Both the position numbers and the translations under genes were made by a program. Source: Mesostigma viride (Eukaryota > Streptophyta > Mesostigmatophyceae > Mesostigmatales > Mesostigmataceae). Taken from it: DNA of 20,000 bases. The stretch lies in NCBI GenBank assembly GCA_009746045.1, contig RPFO01000819.1, positions 1,001,608 through 1,021,607 of the forward strand, given 5' to 3'. Shown in pieces: positions 1 through 8,333 of the stretch. Below the pieces are notes generated by a model. The model did no database searches. It worked only from the letters and a program-made list of their open reading frames with translations, and was not told the origin of the DNA. The first letter of the stretch is position 1, and each line of letters begins with the position of its first letter.

Positions 1-56
1 GTATCCCACAACCAGTCGCGCAGTCGGTGTGAATGACTGGCATTATAACGAGCGTC

Positions 57-233
57 ATATTTGTCTCCGGCTTGGCAGTGCCGTCATCCTGCATACAAAA
101 AGCACATTGGAGCCAGCACTTTCCCGCGGGTTGTAGCCGATATTCCTCCATGCAGCGATATTCACCAATGCGCTATCAATAAACAAGTCGACACCATCCG
201 GGTATGTAAAGAAGCACGCTGCTGGCCACGACG
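57..233 (-). CDS. Possible internal or terminal exon, unrecognised protein
   Basis: Read on the minus strand, this stretch gives an open frame of about 57 residues that looks like real protein, including the pieces FTYPDGVDLFIDSALVNIAA and GYNPRESAGSNVLFVCR, and ends at a TGA. A cag acceptor after a T-rich stretch lies at its upstream edge (near 233). About 80 bases further upstream on the same strand (near 317) is a good donor, CGG|GTAAGT. I do not recognise the family. The upstream exon is too short to confirm, so this rests only on composition and splice-like junctions. Confidence 0.3.
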
Positions 234-395
234 GTCATGGCGATGATGAACGACAATAACAAGAACGCCTAATAGCAGGCGTCATACAAACTAGAACAGA
301 CTGGAACAACTACTTACCCGGTCGTCTGTGATCTTGACACAGAGCCTAGTTTACAAGGAAGCGAGGGAATCCGGCCACTATGAGCACCCCTACTT

Positions 396-889
396 AACCC
401 ACATAATGAAGGTTAGGAATCCTCCCCATCATGCTAACTGTAGACTCGGTGAAACGCCCCATGCTACAAATACGATAGCCCAGCAACGACTACTTGCGGC
501 CATCACCTTGTCCAGTTCTGGCTGGCTGTGCGGCGGTAATTACAATTTTACCAAGTTTAAAAATGTTCCGCCGCACCAGTCTGTGCTTTTTACGTAGTAC
601 CAGTGTAGTGTAGAAATCTGCCAAAAGAGCAAACGCCCAAAACCCACATAATGAAGGTTAGGAATCCTCCCCATCATGCTAATGACCGTAGACTCGGTGA
701 AACGCCCCATGCTACAAATACGATAACCCAGCAACGACTACTTGCGGCCATCACCTTGTCCAGTTCTGGCTGGCTGTGCGGCGGTAATTAAAATTTTACC
801 AAGTTTAAAAATGTTACGCCACACCAGTCTGTGCTTTTTACAGTAGTACCAGTGTAGTGTAGAAATCTGCCAAAAGAGCAAACGCCCAA
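396..889. repeat. Tandem duplication, ~245 bp unit, two copies
   Basis: The sequence from 396 (aacccacataatgaagg) to 640 is repeated almost exactly from 641 to about 889. Copy 2 has a 3-base insertion (gctaatgacc versus gctaactg) and one extra base near 842. The copies abut directly, so this is a recent head-to-tail duplication. No coding role is visible; short ORFs on either strand are duplicated with it. Confidence 0.95.
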
Positions 890-992
890 AGCCAACTTCC
901 AAGACGCCCAAAGCCCAAAGGGGGGCGAGTCTGGCGCGGCGCGCCTGTCCTGGAGGCCATTAGGCCCCGGAATAAGAAATCCCGAGTTGGTA

Positions 993-1034
993 AGGTAATC
1001 CACCCGGCTAAGGGCCACACCCGCTAAGGGCCAC
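993..1034 (+). repeat. Repeat end, inverted partner near 4580-4613
   Basis: The bases gtaaggtaatccacccggct at 993-1012 recur as the reverse complement at about 4593-4613. Both sites lead into copies of a gggccac motif (here twice, aaggg ccac at 1013 and 1029). Both also lie near a long C tract. This suggests two copies of one degenerate repeat. The full element cannot be delimited. Confidence 0.5.
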
Positions 1035-1041
1035 CCCTGGA

Positions 1042-1064
1042 CCCCCCCCCCCCCCCCCCCCCCC
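1042..1064. repeat. Poly-C tract, C23
   Basis: An uninterrupted run of 23 cytosines. Its length may be unreliable in the assembly. The glycine- or proline-rich ORFs overlapping it are artefacts. Confidence 0.95.
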
Positions 1065-1390
1065 AGCATTTTGCGCAATTTGGTTTGAAATGACCAGAAT
1101 ATTTAACAACAGGTGCATGGCGGCGTAGCTGCAAGGGAAGGGCCAGCGGTTGCCTCCAGGCCATGCCGTTATTCCAGCTGCTTGTTGTCCGTCGTTGCTT
1201 CGTATGTATCCAGTCGGTGCTTGCATCGTATGGATTGAGCAACGATCGTTGCACAAGGTTACGTGCTCCGCATAGAGCTCGACAGACGACAAGCAGCTTG
1301 TTCACTGTTCCATATGAACCGGCGTTCATTCCCTATGACGACCATAAGCCGTCGAGTCGTGACAACGGATGTCACCCTGAAGGGGTTGGC

Positions 1391-1519
1391 GTATTATCAA
1401 GGAGACAACCAGCGCAGGTCAGAAATCGGGAGAATCCGGACCATGGTAGCTCGAGCCTGCCGTTATCTTGTCCGCGTGTTCGTGGCTTGCGTGTAGAGCG
1501 ACTAGATGACCTAGACGGC
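1391..1519 (+). repeat. Dispersed repeat R1, copy A (internally deleted)
   Basis: First of four copies of a roughly 190-bp repeat that starts tatcaaggagacaacc and ends near ctagatgacctagacgg. Compared with copy B, this one lacks the internal block containing gatgatgaagatgaatgg, so it is about 70 bp shorter. It is directly followed by copy B, giving a partial tandem arrangement. Confidence 0.85.
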
Positions 1520-1726
1520 GTATTATCAAGGAGACAACCAGCGCAGGCCAGAAATCGGGAGAATCCGGACCATGGTAGCTCGAGCCTGCCGTTATCTTGT
1601 CCGCGTGTTTGAGTCGTTCAGGATGATGAAGATGAATGGTGATGGAAATGTGTATCCTTGTGCATTGAAATTATGGCTGGCTTACGTGTAGAGCGACTAG
1701 ATGACCTAGACGGTGGGGCCGGAAAC
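1520..1726 (+). repeat. Dispersed repeat R1, copy B (longest)
   Basis: The longest copy, from the tatcaagg start through the shared end cggtggggccggaaac. Copy D shares the same right end (cggtggggccagaaac). No RNA polymerase III promoter or terminal inverted repeat is obvious, so the class (SINE-like or MITE-like) is undetermined. Confidence 0.85.
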
Positions 1727-1891
1727 AGCATGCTTGATCAGGGCGTGTGTTTCGAGCCTAACTGGCCGGGAGTGTCTAGTGGTGAGCACCATTGCTGCGA
1801 TCGCTCTCCCACCATTTACGAGGAAATACCCGCAAATGGAAAACCACTGAAAAGGTCTAGCTAGTCAGTCATCACGTTAGCCATGCCATGA

Positions 1892-2304
1892 TTCCAAACG
1901 TCCAAGAACTGCACACGGTGCAAAGGCAAAAAGCCGGAGGACAGCACTTTCAAATGTGCGGCGGGAACCAAAAGCCCGCGGATGCCAGAAAACATCGTGT
2001 TGCTGCAGCGATGCGACGATGTGGACAACGAATCCAGTGCCAAGCTCGGAACGGCCGCAAAGGAGATCTGGCATCACAGGGTTCAGATGTGCGGAGATAC
2101 TATGCGATCCAGCCGGTCCACGACCTGTTTGTATTATGATAGTAATGATCACGGGTGCCAATAGAGGTTGCTGCTGGCTGGTCCGAGTTGGAGCTAGAAA
2201 ACCCTCGCGACAAAAATGTTATCGCTGTTTCGGTAAACGGCGACAAAGCGGAATTACGGAAGTTTGCTGGACAGTGCTTTCTTTTAATTCCCGTTGCGTC
2301 ACTG
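1892..2304 (+). pseudogene. Cysteine-rich coding fragment with a frameshift
   Basis: The plus strand reads, from 1892, a frame containing KNCTRCKGKKPEDSTFKC and then PENIVLLQRCDDVDN, up to a TAG at 2162-2164. In another frame it resumes directly as EVAAGWSELELENPRDKN and NVIAVSVNGDKAELRKFAGQ, to about 2304, where AAAAG|GTAAAC could be a splice donor. Removing the two bases TA just before GAG at 2164 would join the frames, so this looks like one exon broken by a 2-bp insertion. A short intron is less likely because the phases do not match. The CxxC...C pattern could bind zinc. I do not recognise the family. Confidence 0.4.
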
Positions 2305-2436
2305 AAAAGGTAAACGGTCTTGCGATGTCAAAACAGCAGCAAGTAGAAGTCGCCGGCTGTCTTTAATTGCAATGTGGTAGTTTGATTTAACACATATACT
2401 GCCTGAAGCTTTTCAAGGCTTGCTGGGATGTTGCCC

Positions 2437-2619
2437 ATATCAAGGAGACAACCAGCGCAGGCCAGAAATCGGGAGAATCCGGACCATGGTAGCTCGAGCC
2501 TGCCGTTATCTTGTCCGCGTGTTCGAGTCGTTCAGGATGATGAAGATGAATGGTGATGGAAATGTGTATCCTTGTGCATTGAAATTATGGCTGGCTTACG
2601 TGTAGAGCGACTAGATGCC
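2437..2619 (+). repeat. Dispersed repeat R1, copy C, flanked by a 9-bp direct repeat
   Basis: This copy starts with atatcaaggagacaacc and stops at gcgactagatg, shorter than copy B. The nonamer tgcccatat is present at both edges (2432-2440 and 2616-2624), as expected for a target-site duplication. The left duplication overlaps the conserved tat of the repeat start, so the exact insertion boundary is uncertain. Confidence 0.8.
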
Positions 2620-2624
2620 CATAT

Positions 2625-3250
2625 GTTTCTAACGCTTTAACTCTTGTCCAAGTGATGAAGACTGGCTTGGAAACTTGAGCTCGTCATGTTTACATTGTTA
2701 TTGTGTTACAATACGTGCCTCTTTTCAGAATATGTTTCATATGCAATGCGAGGCTTCAGCATCATGGTTTAGCACCGTGGTGGCAGCCAAGCCTCTAATG
2801 ACAATCTTGGACCTCACCTTGGCCTACGCAAATATTTGCTTCTTGTTTCACTCTTTGGACTGAGCTAGCTTTACACCTGCTATTTGGCCTGCACCATCGT
2901 CCCTGGCTGCCAGTTACATTTTGTGCCTCCCCCCCCTGGCAGGCTGCAGGGTCTAGGATAGCGAGGGTGTAAGGTAGACATGTTGTGGGCACCCTCAGTG
3001 CATTTTCAGGACCAGCCATGACCTGGCCATGCCTTCTTTCTTGGCACATTGAACACATGACTTGTCAGAGTGCTTTTTGGTCACTCGTGTAACGACCCCC
3101 CTACATTCATAAATCGTAAACAATTATACAATGAGCATATTTCATGGATGTAAAGCATTTCAACTCTTGAGCATATCATAAAAGTTAATGGTTCCATACC
3201 GTACCCATGGATGTGTTGACGTGTGTGAGTTATTACAAATGGTATCCATC
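2625..3250. other. No gene recognised
   Basis: About 600 bases without a convincing reading frame or splice-bounded island. A short C run at 2929-2936 is the only simple-sequence feature. A minus-strand frame over 2795-3058 has low-complexity composition and no recognisable motif. Confidence 0.5.
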
Positions 3251-3253
3251 TTT

Positions 3254-3279
3254 AAAATGTCCTCATTTGAGGACATTTT
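3254..3279. repeat. Perfect hairpin, 12-bp arms
   Basis: AAAATGTCCTCA at 3254-3265 is followed, after two bases, by its exact reverse complement TGAGGACATTTT at 3268-3279. It lies upstream of the hexamer array. It could be a structural or regulatory element, or a relic of a small palindromic insertion. Confidence 0.85.
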
Positions 3280-3352
3280 CTCGCAGTGATTAGACATCAA
3301 GGTTCTAGATACTTTGCCCTTGCACTTGCCCTTGCCCACACTCAATCCTGCT

Positions 3353-3478
3353 CACACGCACCCGCACCCGCACCCGCACACGCACCCGCACCCGCACCCG
3401 CACCCGCACCCGCACCCGCACCCGCACCCGCACCCGCACCCGCACCCGCACCCGCACCCGCACCCGCACCCGCACACG
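3353..3478. repeat. Hexanucleotide microsatellite (CACCCG)n
   Basis: About 20 tandem copies of CACCCG, with CACACG variants at both ends. All frames through it are open on both strands (Ala-Pro, His-Pro, Arg-Val dipeptides) because a 6-bp unit has no stop in any frame. Those ORFs should not be taken as genes. Confidence 0.97.
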
Positions 3479-3648
3479 ACCATGGAAGTAACTAATGTCT
3501 AACCAAATTAGTTGTTTCACAACTACAATAGAATAGTTGTCGATCTCACTTCATATGTCTTAATGGATCTATGATTCCATGTTGTTGCTTGATATGGCAA
3601 GTAACACAACAATCGAACACTTTTGACACACCCACACACCTTGGCACA

Positions 3649-3900
3649 ATTCAGGGTGGCCCTATGTGGTCGCTTGATGTGCCATAATAAGTTAGACTAG
3701 TTCACGGAAAATCACGGCTCATCAATCACACAACCATGCCAAGACTTTATTGAAAACTTGAACACGATTCAGGTGGCCCTATGTGGTCGCTTGATGTGCC
3801 ATAATAAGTTAGACTACTTCATGGCAAATCACGGCTCATCAATCACACAACCATGCAAAGACTTTATTGAAAACTTGAACACAATTCAGGTGGCCAGCTG
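3649..3900. repeat. Tandem duplication, 117-118 bp unit
   Basis: The unit attcaggtggccctatgtgg...ttgaaaacttgaacac occurs at 3649-3766 and 3767-3883, and a third start (attcaggtggcc) follows at 3884. Each unit carries tttatt, which on the minus strand is AATAAA. The duplication has therefore multiplied the poly(A) signal of the minus-strand gene that ends at 3886. Confidence 0.93.
3863..3868 (-). promoter_or_regulatory. Poly(A) signal AATAAA (minus strand)
   Basis: Minus-strand AATAAA lies about 18 bases past the TGA of the minus-strand coding region ending at 3886. The spacing fits a eukaryotic cleavage signal, and a second copy lies in the neighbouring tandem unit. Confidence 0.5.
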
Positions 3901-4196
3901 TCGCAGCTGCTTCCAAGCATCGATGGTAGCGTGCTCTTTCTTAAACAGTTTTTGATAGTCGTTCCAGCTGCATTCCCGCAATTTCTCCTCTGGAACAACC
4001 TCGAGAAGGAACCCGCCGGTGATACAATTCTACAGTCGGTTGCCTTGGGAGCGTTGCCCTCGGCGTCTTTCATTGTGACGATGACGAGGGCTTTAAAGTG
4101 CCTATAGTCAACTAAGCCAGCATCCAGCATCCTCTGGGAGAATGCTGGATGCCCGGACGTGTCTTCTGCCATCCCCTCGCGAAGTCTGTCACTCAG
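3886..4196 (-). pseudogene. 3' part of an unrecognised minus-strand gene, frameshifted
   Basis: After a possible acceptor (gaatag|CTG), the minus strand reads LSDRLREGMAEDTSGHPAFS, then LVDYRHFKALVIVTMKDAEGN to about 4033. The protein-like sequence continues in another frame as GGFLLEVVPEEKLRECSWND and YQKLFKKEHATIDAWKQLRQ, ending LAT at TGA 3886-3888. The helical, charged tail and the poly(A) signal 18 bases beyond suggest a true carboxy terminus. No donor/acceptor pair bridges the frame change near 4030, so a 1-base deletion or sequencing error is likely. The family is not recognised. Confidence 0.5.
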
Positions 4197-4425
4197 CTAT
4201 TCTGCGTCTTCAGTTCAGGGTTCTCAGCCGTCAATGGAAGCAGCTAGCAAACTGGAAGCCCACCATGTGTTAGGCGCTGCATGCTGAGCAGAATAATTTA
4301 ATAAACCGCTAGCCATGTAAGTGTGTAACCAAGGCCTTTCCCCGCTTTCCGCACTCGGGTCCAGTGAGTAAAGCTCTACTTTTTCCTGCTAAAAAACAGG
4401 GGTGGCCCTTAAACCGACTTTGCCT

Positions 4426-4452
4426 CCCCCCCCCCCCCCCCCCCACCCCCCC
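4426..4452. repeat. Poly-C tract, C19-A-C7
   Basis: A run of 19 C, one A, then 7 C. As with the first C tract, a ggggtggccctta motif lies just upstream (4400-4412), here in the opposite orientation to the gggccaccc motif near 1030. The tract separates two inverted gggccac motifs (4400 and 4575). Confidence 0.95.
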
Positions 4453-4614
4453 AAAACGTGCCAAAACGGTCCCAACAAGAATTTTACCATGCGAAGTCGA
4501 TGTCGCTGATTCCAAATCCGTGCTCAGAATGACAATCTGCCCAGTCCTGCGAATGCCAGGAGTTTTGCAATTAAGGTGGCCCTTATAATTAATTAGCCGG
4601 GTGGATTACCTTAC

Positions 4615-4736
4615 GCGACAAATGCTTGCGCTGGAGGCGACGCAGAGTATGGTCATCTTTGGAGTCATGGTTGTGGCGCGTGTTGATGCGACAACGCGCC
4701 AGCCATTCCTCTGAGGAGAAACGATAGGGGAACTGC
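4615..4736 (-). CDS. Possible exon of the same minus-strand gene
   Basis: On the minus strand a pyrimidine-rich acceptor (ctgctatttccag) at about 4737 is followed by an open frame containing QFPYRFSSEEWLARCRINTR and DDHTLRRLQRKHLS. It ends at a donor, TCGC|GTAAGG, at 4614. The sequence is basic and protein-like. It could be upstream of the coding region at 3886-4196, with the repeat-filled 4197-4614 as intron. I do not recognise it, and the phase relation is unproven. Confidence 0.35.
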
Positions 4737-4796
4737 CTGGAAATAGCAGTGTACTTCCGGTGATCAATGCCGCTTGATTGCCGTGTTCTGTGGAGG

Positions 4797-4891
4797 GTAA
4801 GAGCGTGCCAGAAAGTCATAAGGTGCTTCATGTTGATTCAGATGCACTGAGAGCTAAGACATATAACAGAACCAAAGCGGAGCATATTGAG
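4797..4891 (+). CDS. Possible short plus-strand exon
   Basis: The open frame VPESHKVLHVDSDALRAKTY followed by NRTKAEHIE ends exactly at a near-consensus donor GAG|GTAAGTC (4891/4892). A possible acceptor (ctgtggag) lies just upstream near 4795. It is too short to identify. A terminal-exon candidate at 6095 lies on the same strand but its phase does not obviously match. Confidence 0.28.
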
Positions 4892-4899
4892 GTAAGTCA

Positions 4900-5770
4900 A
4901 TATTCACTGCGTAACACCCATTACGCGGTAGCGGTGGTCTATGATGCATCTCCCCGGGTCAGGATGTGGCTAACAACACAGCTGAAAGGACTCGGAACAT
5001 GTTTATTCCCGGTGGGGGGGGCTGCCTATTGTCATACTTGACACCTCTTTCCTGTAACGAAAAGATGTCCGTTCTGCATGTTCCAGATGAGTCACTGACA
5101 GTGCTCCTGCCTTTGTGTTTTTTTGGCTTTGGTAAAGAGATATGGGAGGGTTAGCAAAAGCAAAGGCTGATATTGCCGTGTGGGGGGCCCTATCCTTGGT
5201 TAGTCTCTCAAGGGGCCACATAAAAACACGAGAGTAGCACACACAGCGCGTAGCCCAGCCTAGCTCCCTCAGTAAGAGAAAAAGAAAAATAACAAGAACA
5301 GCAAAACAAGCAAGAACACAAACAAACACAGACACGTAGTGCAATGTGAGCAGAATGATGGAGGAAGGTGAGAGGGGGACATCATATTGAATATGTAGGC
5401 ATTAAGGCAGCCGAAGCGTCCCATCCCCGGGTACATTCGTGGCTTTCAAAAAAGCCACAACCTGCGTGGAAGAGGAAAATGCAGGAACGATGAGTATGAT
5501 CCTGAAAAATAGGTTGAGGAAACGCAGAGATTAAGTGCTGGCAGCTGAAACGATTCCAATGGAACGTCGGGTTTCGCCGACATGAGGCGGTGCAGCTGAC
5601 TAGTAGCTCTATGGTGTCGTGTGTGACAGAGAGTGCCGGTTCACGTGCCCACTCGATCGCCGGACTAGCCCGACGACATGTGAGCTTGGTTGCCCACGGC
5701 TGAAATCCTCTTGCCCGTCATGCAAAGGCCACGCCTCCTAGTAAAAAACGAAATATATTCAACCAATCTA
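4900..5770. other. Mostly non-coding stretch
   Basis: There is no convincing gene here. The region includes a purine-rich, AAC/AAG-biased tract (about 5278-5335), whose minus-strand frame looks hydrophobic only because of composition. It also has a hairpin with 8-bp arms (GTGGCTTT at 5439-5446, AAAGCCAC at 5451-5458). Confidence 0.5.
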
Positions 5771-5968
5771 ATATCAAGGAGACACACGCCAGAAATCGGG
5801 AGAATCCGGCCCATGCATGGTAGCTCAAGCTTGCCATTATCTTGTCCGCGGTCGAGTCGTTCAGGTTGATGAATATGAATGGAGATGGAAATGTGTAGCC
5901 TTGTGCATTGAAATTATGGCTGGTTTGCGTGTAGAGCGACCAGATGACCTAGACGGTGGGGCCAGAAA
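5770..5968 (+). repeat. Dispersed repeat R1, copy D
   Basis: It starts atatcaaggagaca and ends cggtggggccagaaac, with several small indels relative to copy B (loss of accagcg, gain of a gcat near 5814, loss near 5850). It is the most diverged copy, about 3.2 kb from the others. Confidence 0.85.
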
Positions 5969-6034
5969 CCCTTCCCCACCCCAAACTGTATGTTGCAGAT
6001 CCGAAGAATGCAGACAGTTTGGAGTGGGGGAGGG
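5969..6034. repeat. Inverted repeat, 21-bp arms
   Basis: The arm at 5969-5989 (cccttccccaccccaaactg plus t) and the arm at 6014-6034 (acagtttggagtgggggagg plus g) are reverse complements with two mismatches, separated by 24 bases. It starts exactly where repeat copy D ends, so it may be a separate insertion or the true end of that copy. Confidence 0.8.
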
Positions 6035-6094
6035 CTTTAACAAACAAAACTTTCTTGTTGTTTGCTAATGTTGTTGCTCTCCCTGTGTATGCAG

Positions 6095-6179
6095 GCATGC
6101 ACACCTGTCATCACCTGGCATCGACCGCATCATCGGGTATCAGCATGAGATAGAACTGCATGACCTCAAGCTGTTCTAA
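6095..6179 (+). CDS. Possible terminal exon, unrecognised
   Basis: A strong acceptor (gttgttgctctccctgtgta then tgcag, ending 6094) is followed by a phase-2 open frame reading LSSPGIDRIIGYQHEIELHD, LKLF and a TAA at 6177-6179. The pyrimidine tract and amino-acid composition support a last exon of about 27 codons. The upstream exons were not identified. Repeat copy D and an inverted repeat lie in what would be the preceding intron. Confidence 0.35.
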
Positions 6180-6351
6180 TGCGGGCCGGCGGCATTCTCA
6201 TCATTTTATTCATACTCAGGTCAGTGTCCATCCGTAACTGGTCTATCCTGCCCAGTATAAGTTACTGTAAAATATAGGAATGCCTGCATGCTCATTCAGT
6301 TGAGAGATTAGAATTAACCCCTAAATGGTCTGGCTGCCGCCTAAAACTGAG

Positions 6352-6960
6352 TTACAGCCGACACGTCGGCCCCTTCTCGGGAGACCAAATGCCGCGAAAA
6401 CTATTGAGAATTAGGAAAAGTTTAGCTGAGAAGACCGAAAGTTTATAATTTTCCTCACAGCATGGTACTAGGGTTTGCATACTTTCGACAAAGTTATAGA
6501 GGTGTTCTGGCCGGTCAAAGTACAAGGGGTCAGGGTACTTTTTCACGTACAACGTGCATTCCGGAAAACGACGACCTGGCCATGGCGGCTTGCGCCCACG
6601 CATGGCATTTACGTTTTCGTTCCAATTTTCTGACCAAACTCAGGAAATAGATTTTATACGTCCTAAAGATGATACAGGCCAATTTTTGGTTCGCGGGAAT
6701 GCCATTTGATAGACCTGTCGGCAGCGTTCTTGCTGGACAAAACTGCGATCAGGCCGGACGATAGAAACGTTGACAGCAATACCTTTCCGGCGTATTTTAA
6801 AGGATATATTGGTTTCTTTGTACTTTTTATGATACATTGTAGCCGTGAACGTGCAAGGGTGGCCAGAAATCGTCGAATCTAGCGACCATGCTGCACAACT
6901 TTGGTGTGCCGCAATGCGCCATTTTGCGGCCACCGCCTGGGCCAAGGTAATGCCAGCCAT
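6352..6960 (-). CDS. Unrecognised minus-strand gene, two ORF blocks
   Basis: An ATG at 6960 opens a 106-residue frame (MAGITLAQAVAAKWRIAAHQ, ISGHPCTFTATMYHKKYKE, IRRKGIAVNVSIVRPDRSF) ending near 6640. A second frame of about 83 residues follows over 6603-6352 (RRFPECTLYVKKYPDPLYFD, NFVESMQTLVPCCEENYKLS). Both blocks look like real protein. They could be joined by a short intron (acceptor tttggtcag near 6625) or be separated by a frameshift. The second frame stops inside the terminal sequence of the TTAA element. A TATA box lies about 45 bases upstream of the ATG. I do not recognise either block. This may be a host gene or element cargo. Confidence 0.45.
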
Positions 6961-7003
6961 GCCAGGTAAAGCTGAGTTATCGTTTTCTTGTCGATGTTTG
7001 GCG

Positions 7004-7013
7004 TTTATTTATA
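7004..7013 (-). promoter_or_regulatory. TATA box for the minus-strand gene at 6960
   Basis: The minus strand reads TATAAATAAA here, 44 bases before the ATG at 6960. This leaves room for a start site about 30 bases downstream of the TATA box and a short leader. Confidence 0.4.
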
Positions 7014-7474
7014 CGTTCTAGCTTGTGTAGCACATTCTTTTTGCATGATTCATGCTCTTTCTTGACCATGGCATGGCCCCTTCCTAAAACACCATTCTTA
7101 GATGCTTCCCTCAGTCAGTTGACCTGCCATAGTGTGATGGTGATAAGTTTTAGAGGCTGTATGGGTTTGAATACCTCCATATATGTTTGTTATACATTTC
7201 CCATACACATATTGCATGAGTGTGAGGCAGTTGGCTGGTCTCTGTGGCATCATCAAGCACGTAACCGGTGAGTAGAAGCTTCCCATTGTCAGCATGTGCC
7301 ACCAGGTGTGCTGGCCATCACCTGGCAAGCTATAGCAGCTTAGGCCTAGTTTAACCTTAATTGCTAGGGCAAGCTGAAACAGGCTTAACATCACTAGTTT
7401 GTTGGTGGCTGCCTCCTAGAGTGCATGCCTTGCGTAGGGTATCCGTACCACGTTACCTACGTGCATGGACAAGG

Positions 7475-7496
7475 TGGCACCTGCACATAGGTGCCA
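7475..7496. repeat. Hairpin, 8-bp arms
   Basis: TGGCACCT (7475-7482) and AGGTGCCA (7489-7496) are exact reverse complements around gcacat. They lie in the central, otherwise featureless part of TTAA element 1. Confidence 0.7.
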
Positions 7497-7639
7497 TGTA
7501 AGGGCAGTGTGATGATGCAGTTATGTTTCCCCATCATTGTGGAAGGGAAATGTATTGTGTGGCATGGTTGGGGGCCATATTAGTAGGTATTAGTAGGTAG
7601 TATGCCCACCCCTACCCCCTTGGTTGCTTTTTACCAACG

Positions 7640-8108
7640 GTACCCCTATGGGCTGTACTGGGTGTAACTGCTGGTATACCCACCCAAATGATGACCCCAA
7701 TGGCTCAAACTGTTCAGCAACTAATTGTTTATCATCCCTGAAGTGGTAGGTGCCTAGAGCTCTCTTACAACATAATTCAAAATGCACATTCTACCAAAAA
7801 TGAAAACGCTCGTCTTGACCCCCCTGACTTTGACGGCAGTTATACATGGCCTACCCTGCATATATATAAGGTTTATATAGGTTTATAGCTGGGCGTTTGC
7901 TTTGGTTTGAGTGATTTCACTCTGCTGTAAGTAATTATATTTTTAATATATATAAGGTTGTGATATACCAACCCGAAGGGCAACTCATGGACATGCTTGG
8001 CCCCCAAGGACAGCCATTGGATATGGGTGGGTTGGATGGCATCTGGTTTGCAAAATTGTGAAGTTACAGCCGATGCATCGGCAGTATTTCTGCCCATGTA
8101 GGGGTTAA
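7640..8108 (+). repeat. Right part of TTAA element 1, inverted copy at 15217-15582
   Basis: From about 7656 to 8108 this sequence matches the reverse complement of 15217-15582, including cagcagttacacccagtac, aacaattagt...atcatccctgaagtgg and gggcaactcat. This copy contains about 88 extra bases (roughly 7858-7957) bounded by a direct repeat, atatataaggtt, which the other copy lacks. Confidence 0.85.
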
Positions 8109-8333
8109 TATTTTAATTAAGAAATACTAGAATATATATAGCTAACAGATCCTAATTACTACTGATGCCGGCATCGTATAAGACTTTTTCAAGTTCTTTC
8201 ATGGGAAACCATCTGTTGATGAAGCTCCCATGTTAGAGAATGATATGCTGTCTGTGCCATTCCGTGTCTCAATTATTTGGTTATTTAATTATTTCCAAGT
8301 CATTCTATTATGACAGTACAGATTAGATCTATT

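Larger units (their letters stand above)
6314..8108. mobile_element. Candidate TTAA-bounded element 1 (1.8 kb)
   Basis: The left edge TTAACCCCTAAATGG (6314-6328) and right edge CCATGTAGGGGTTAA (8094-8108) are inverted copies with one mismatch in 15, each bounded by TTAA. Near each end lies GTTACAGCCGA followed by a short palindrome: GCCGAC-AC-GTCGGC at 6357-6370 and GCCGATGCATCGGC at 8069-8082. TTAA target duplication is the hallmark of piggyBac-type transposons, but no such transposase is recognisable inside. The right third (7640-8108) is repeated, inverted, at 15217-15582, which supports mobility. The left boundary rests only on the short terminal match. Confidence 0.5.

Noticed and set aside
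788-1329. Glycine-rich minus-strand ORFs
   Set aside because: They run through the C23 tract, which reads as polyglycine in every minus-strand frame, and have no splice or protein-like support.
3286-3520. Open frames encoding Ala-Pro, His-Pro or Arg-Val dipeptide proteins
   Set aside because: A stop-free hexamer array keeps all frames open on both strands; this is simple repeat, not a gene.
5003-5344. 113-residue minus-strand ORF with a hydrophobic start
   Set aside because: The apparent membrane segment is the complement of a purine-rich AAC/AAG tract, and the remainder shows no protein-like composition.
7219-7268. Short exon ending at ACCG|GTGAGT (SVRQLAGLCGIIKHVTG)
   Set aside because: Only about 17 residues, with no convincing acceptor or partner exon; the donor match alone is insufficient.
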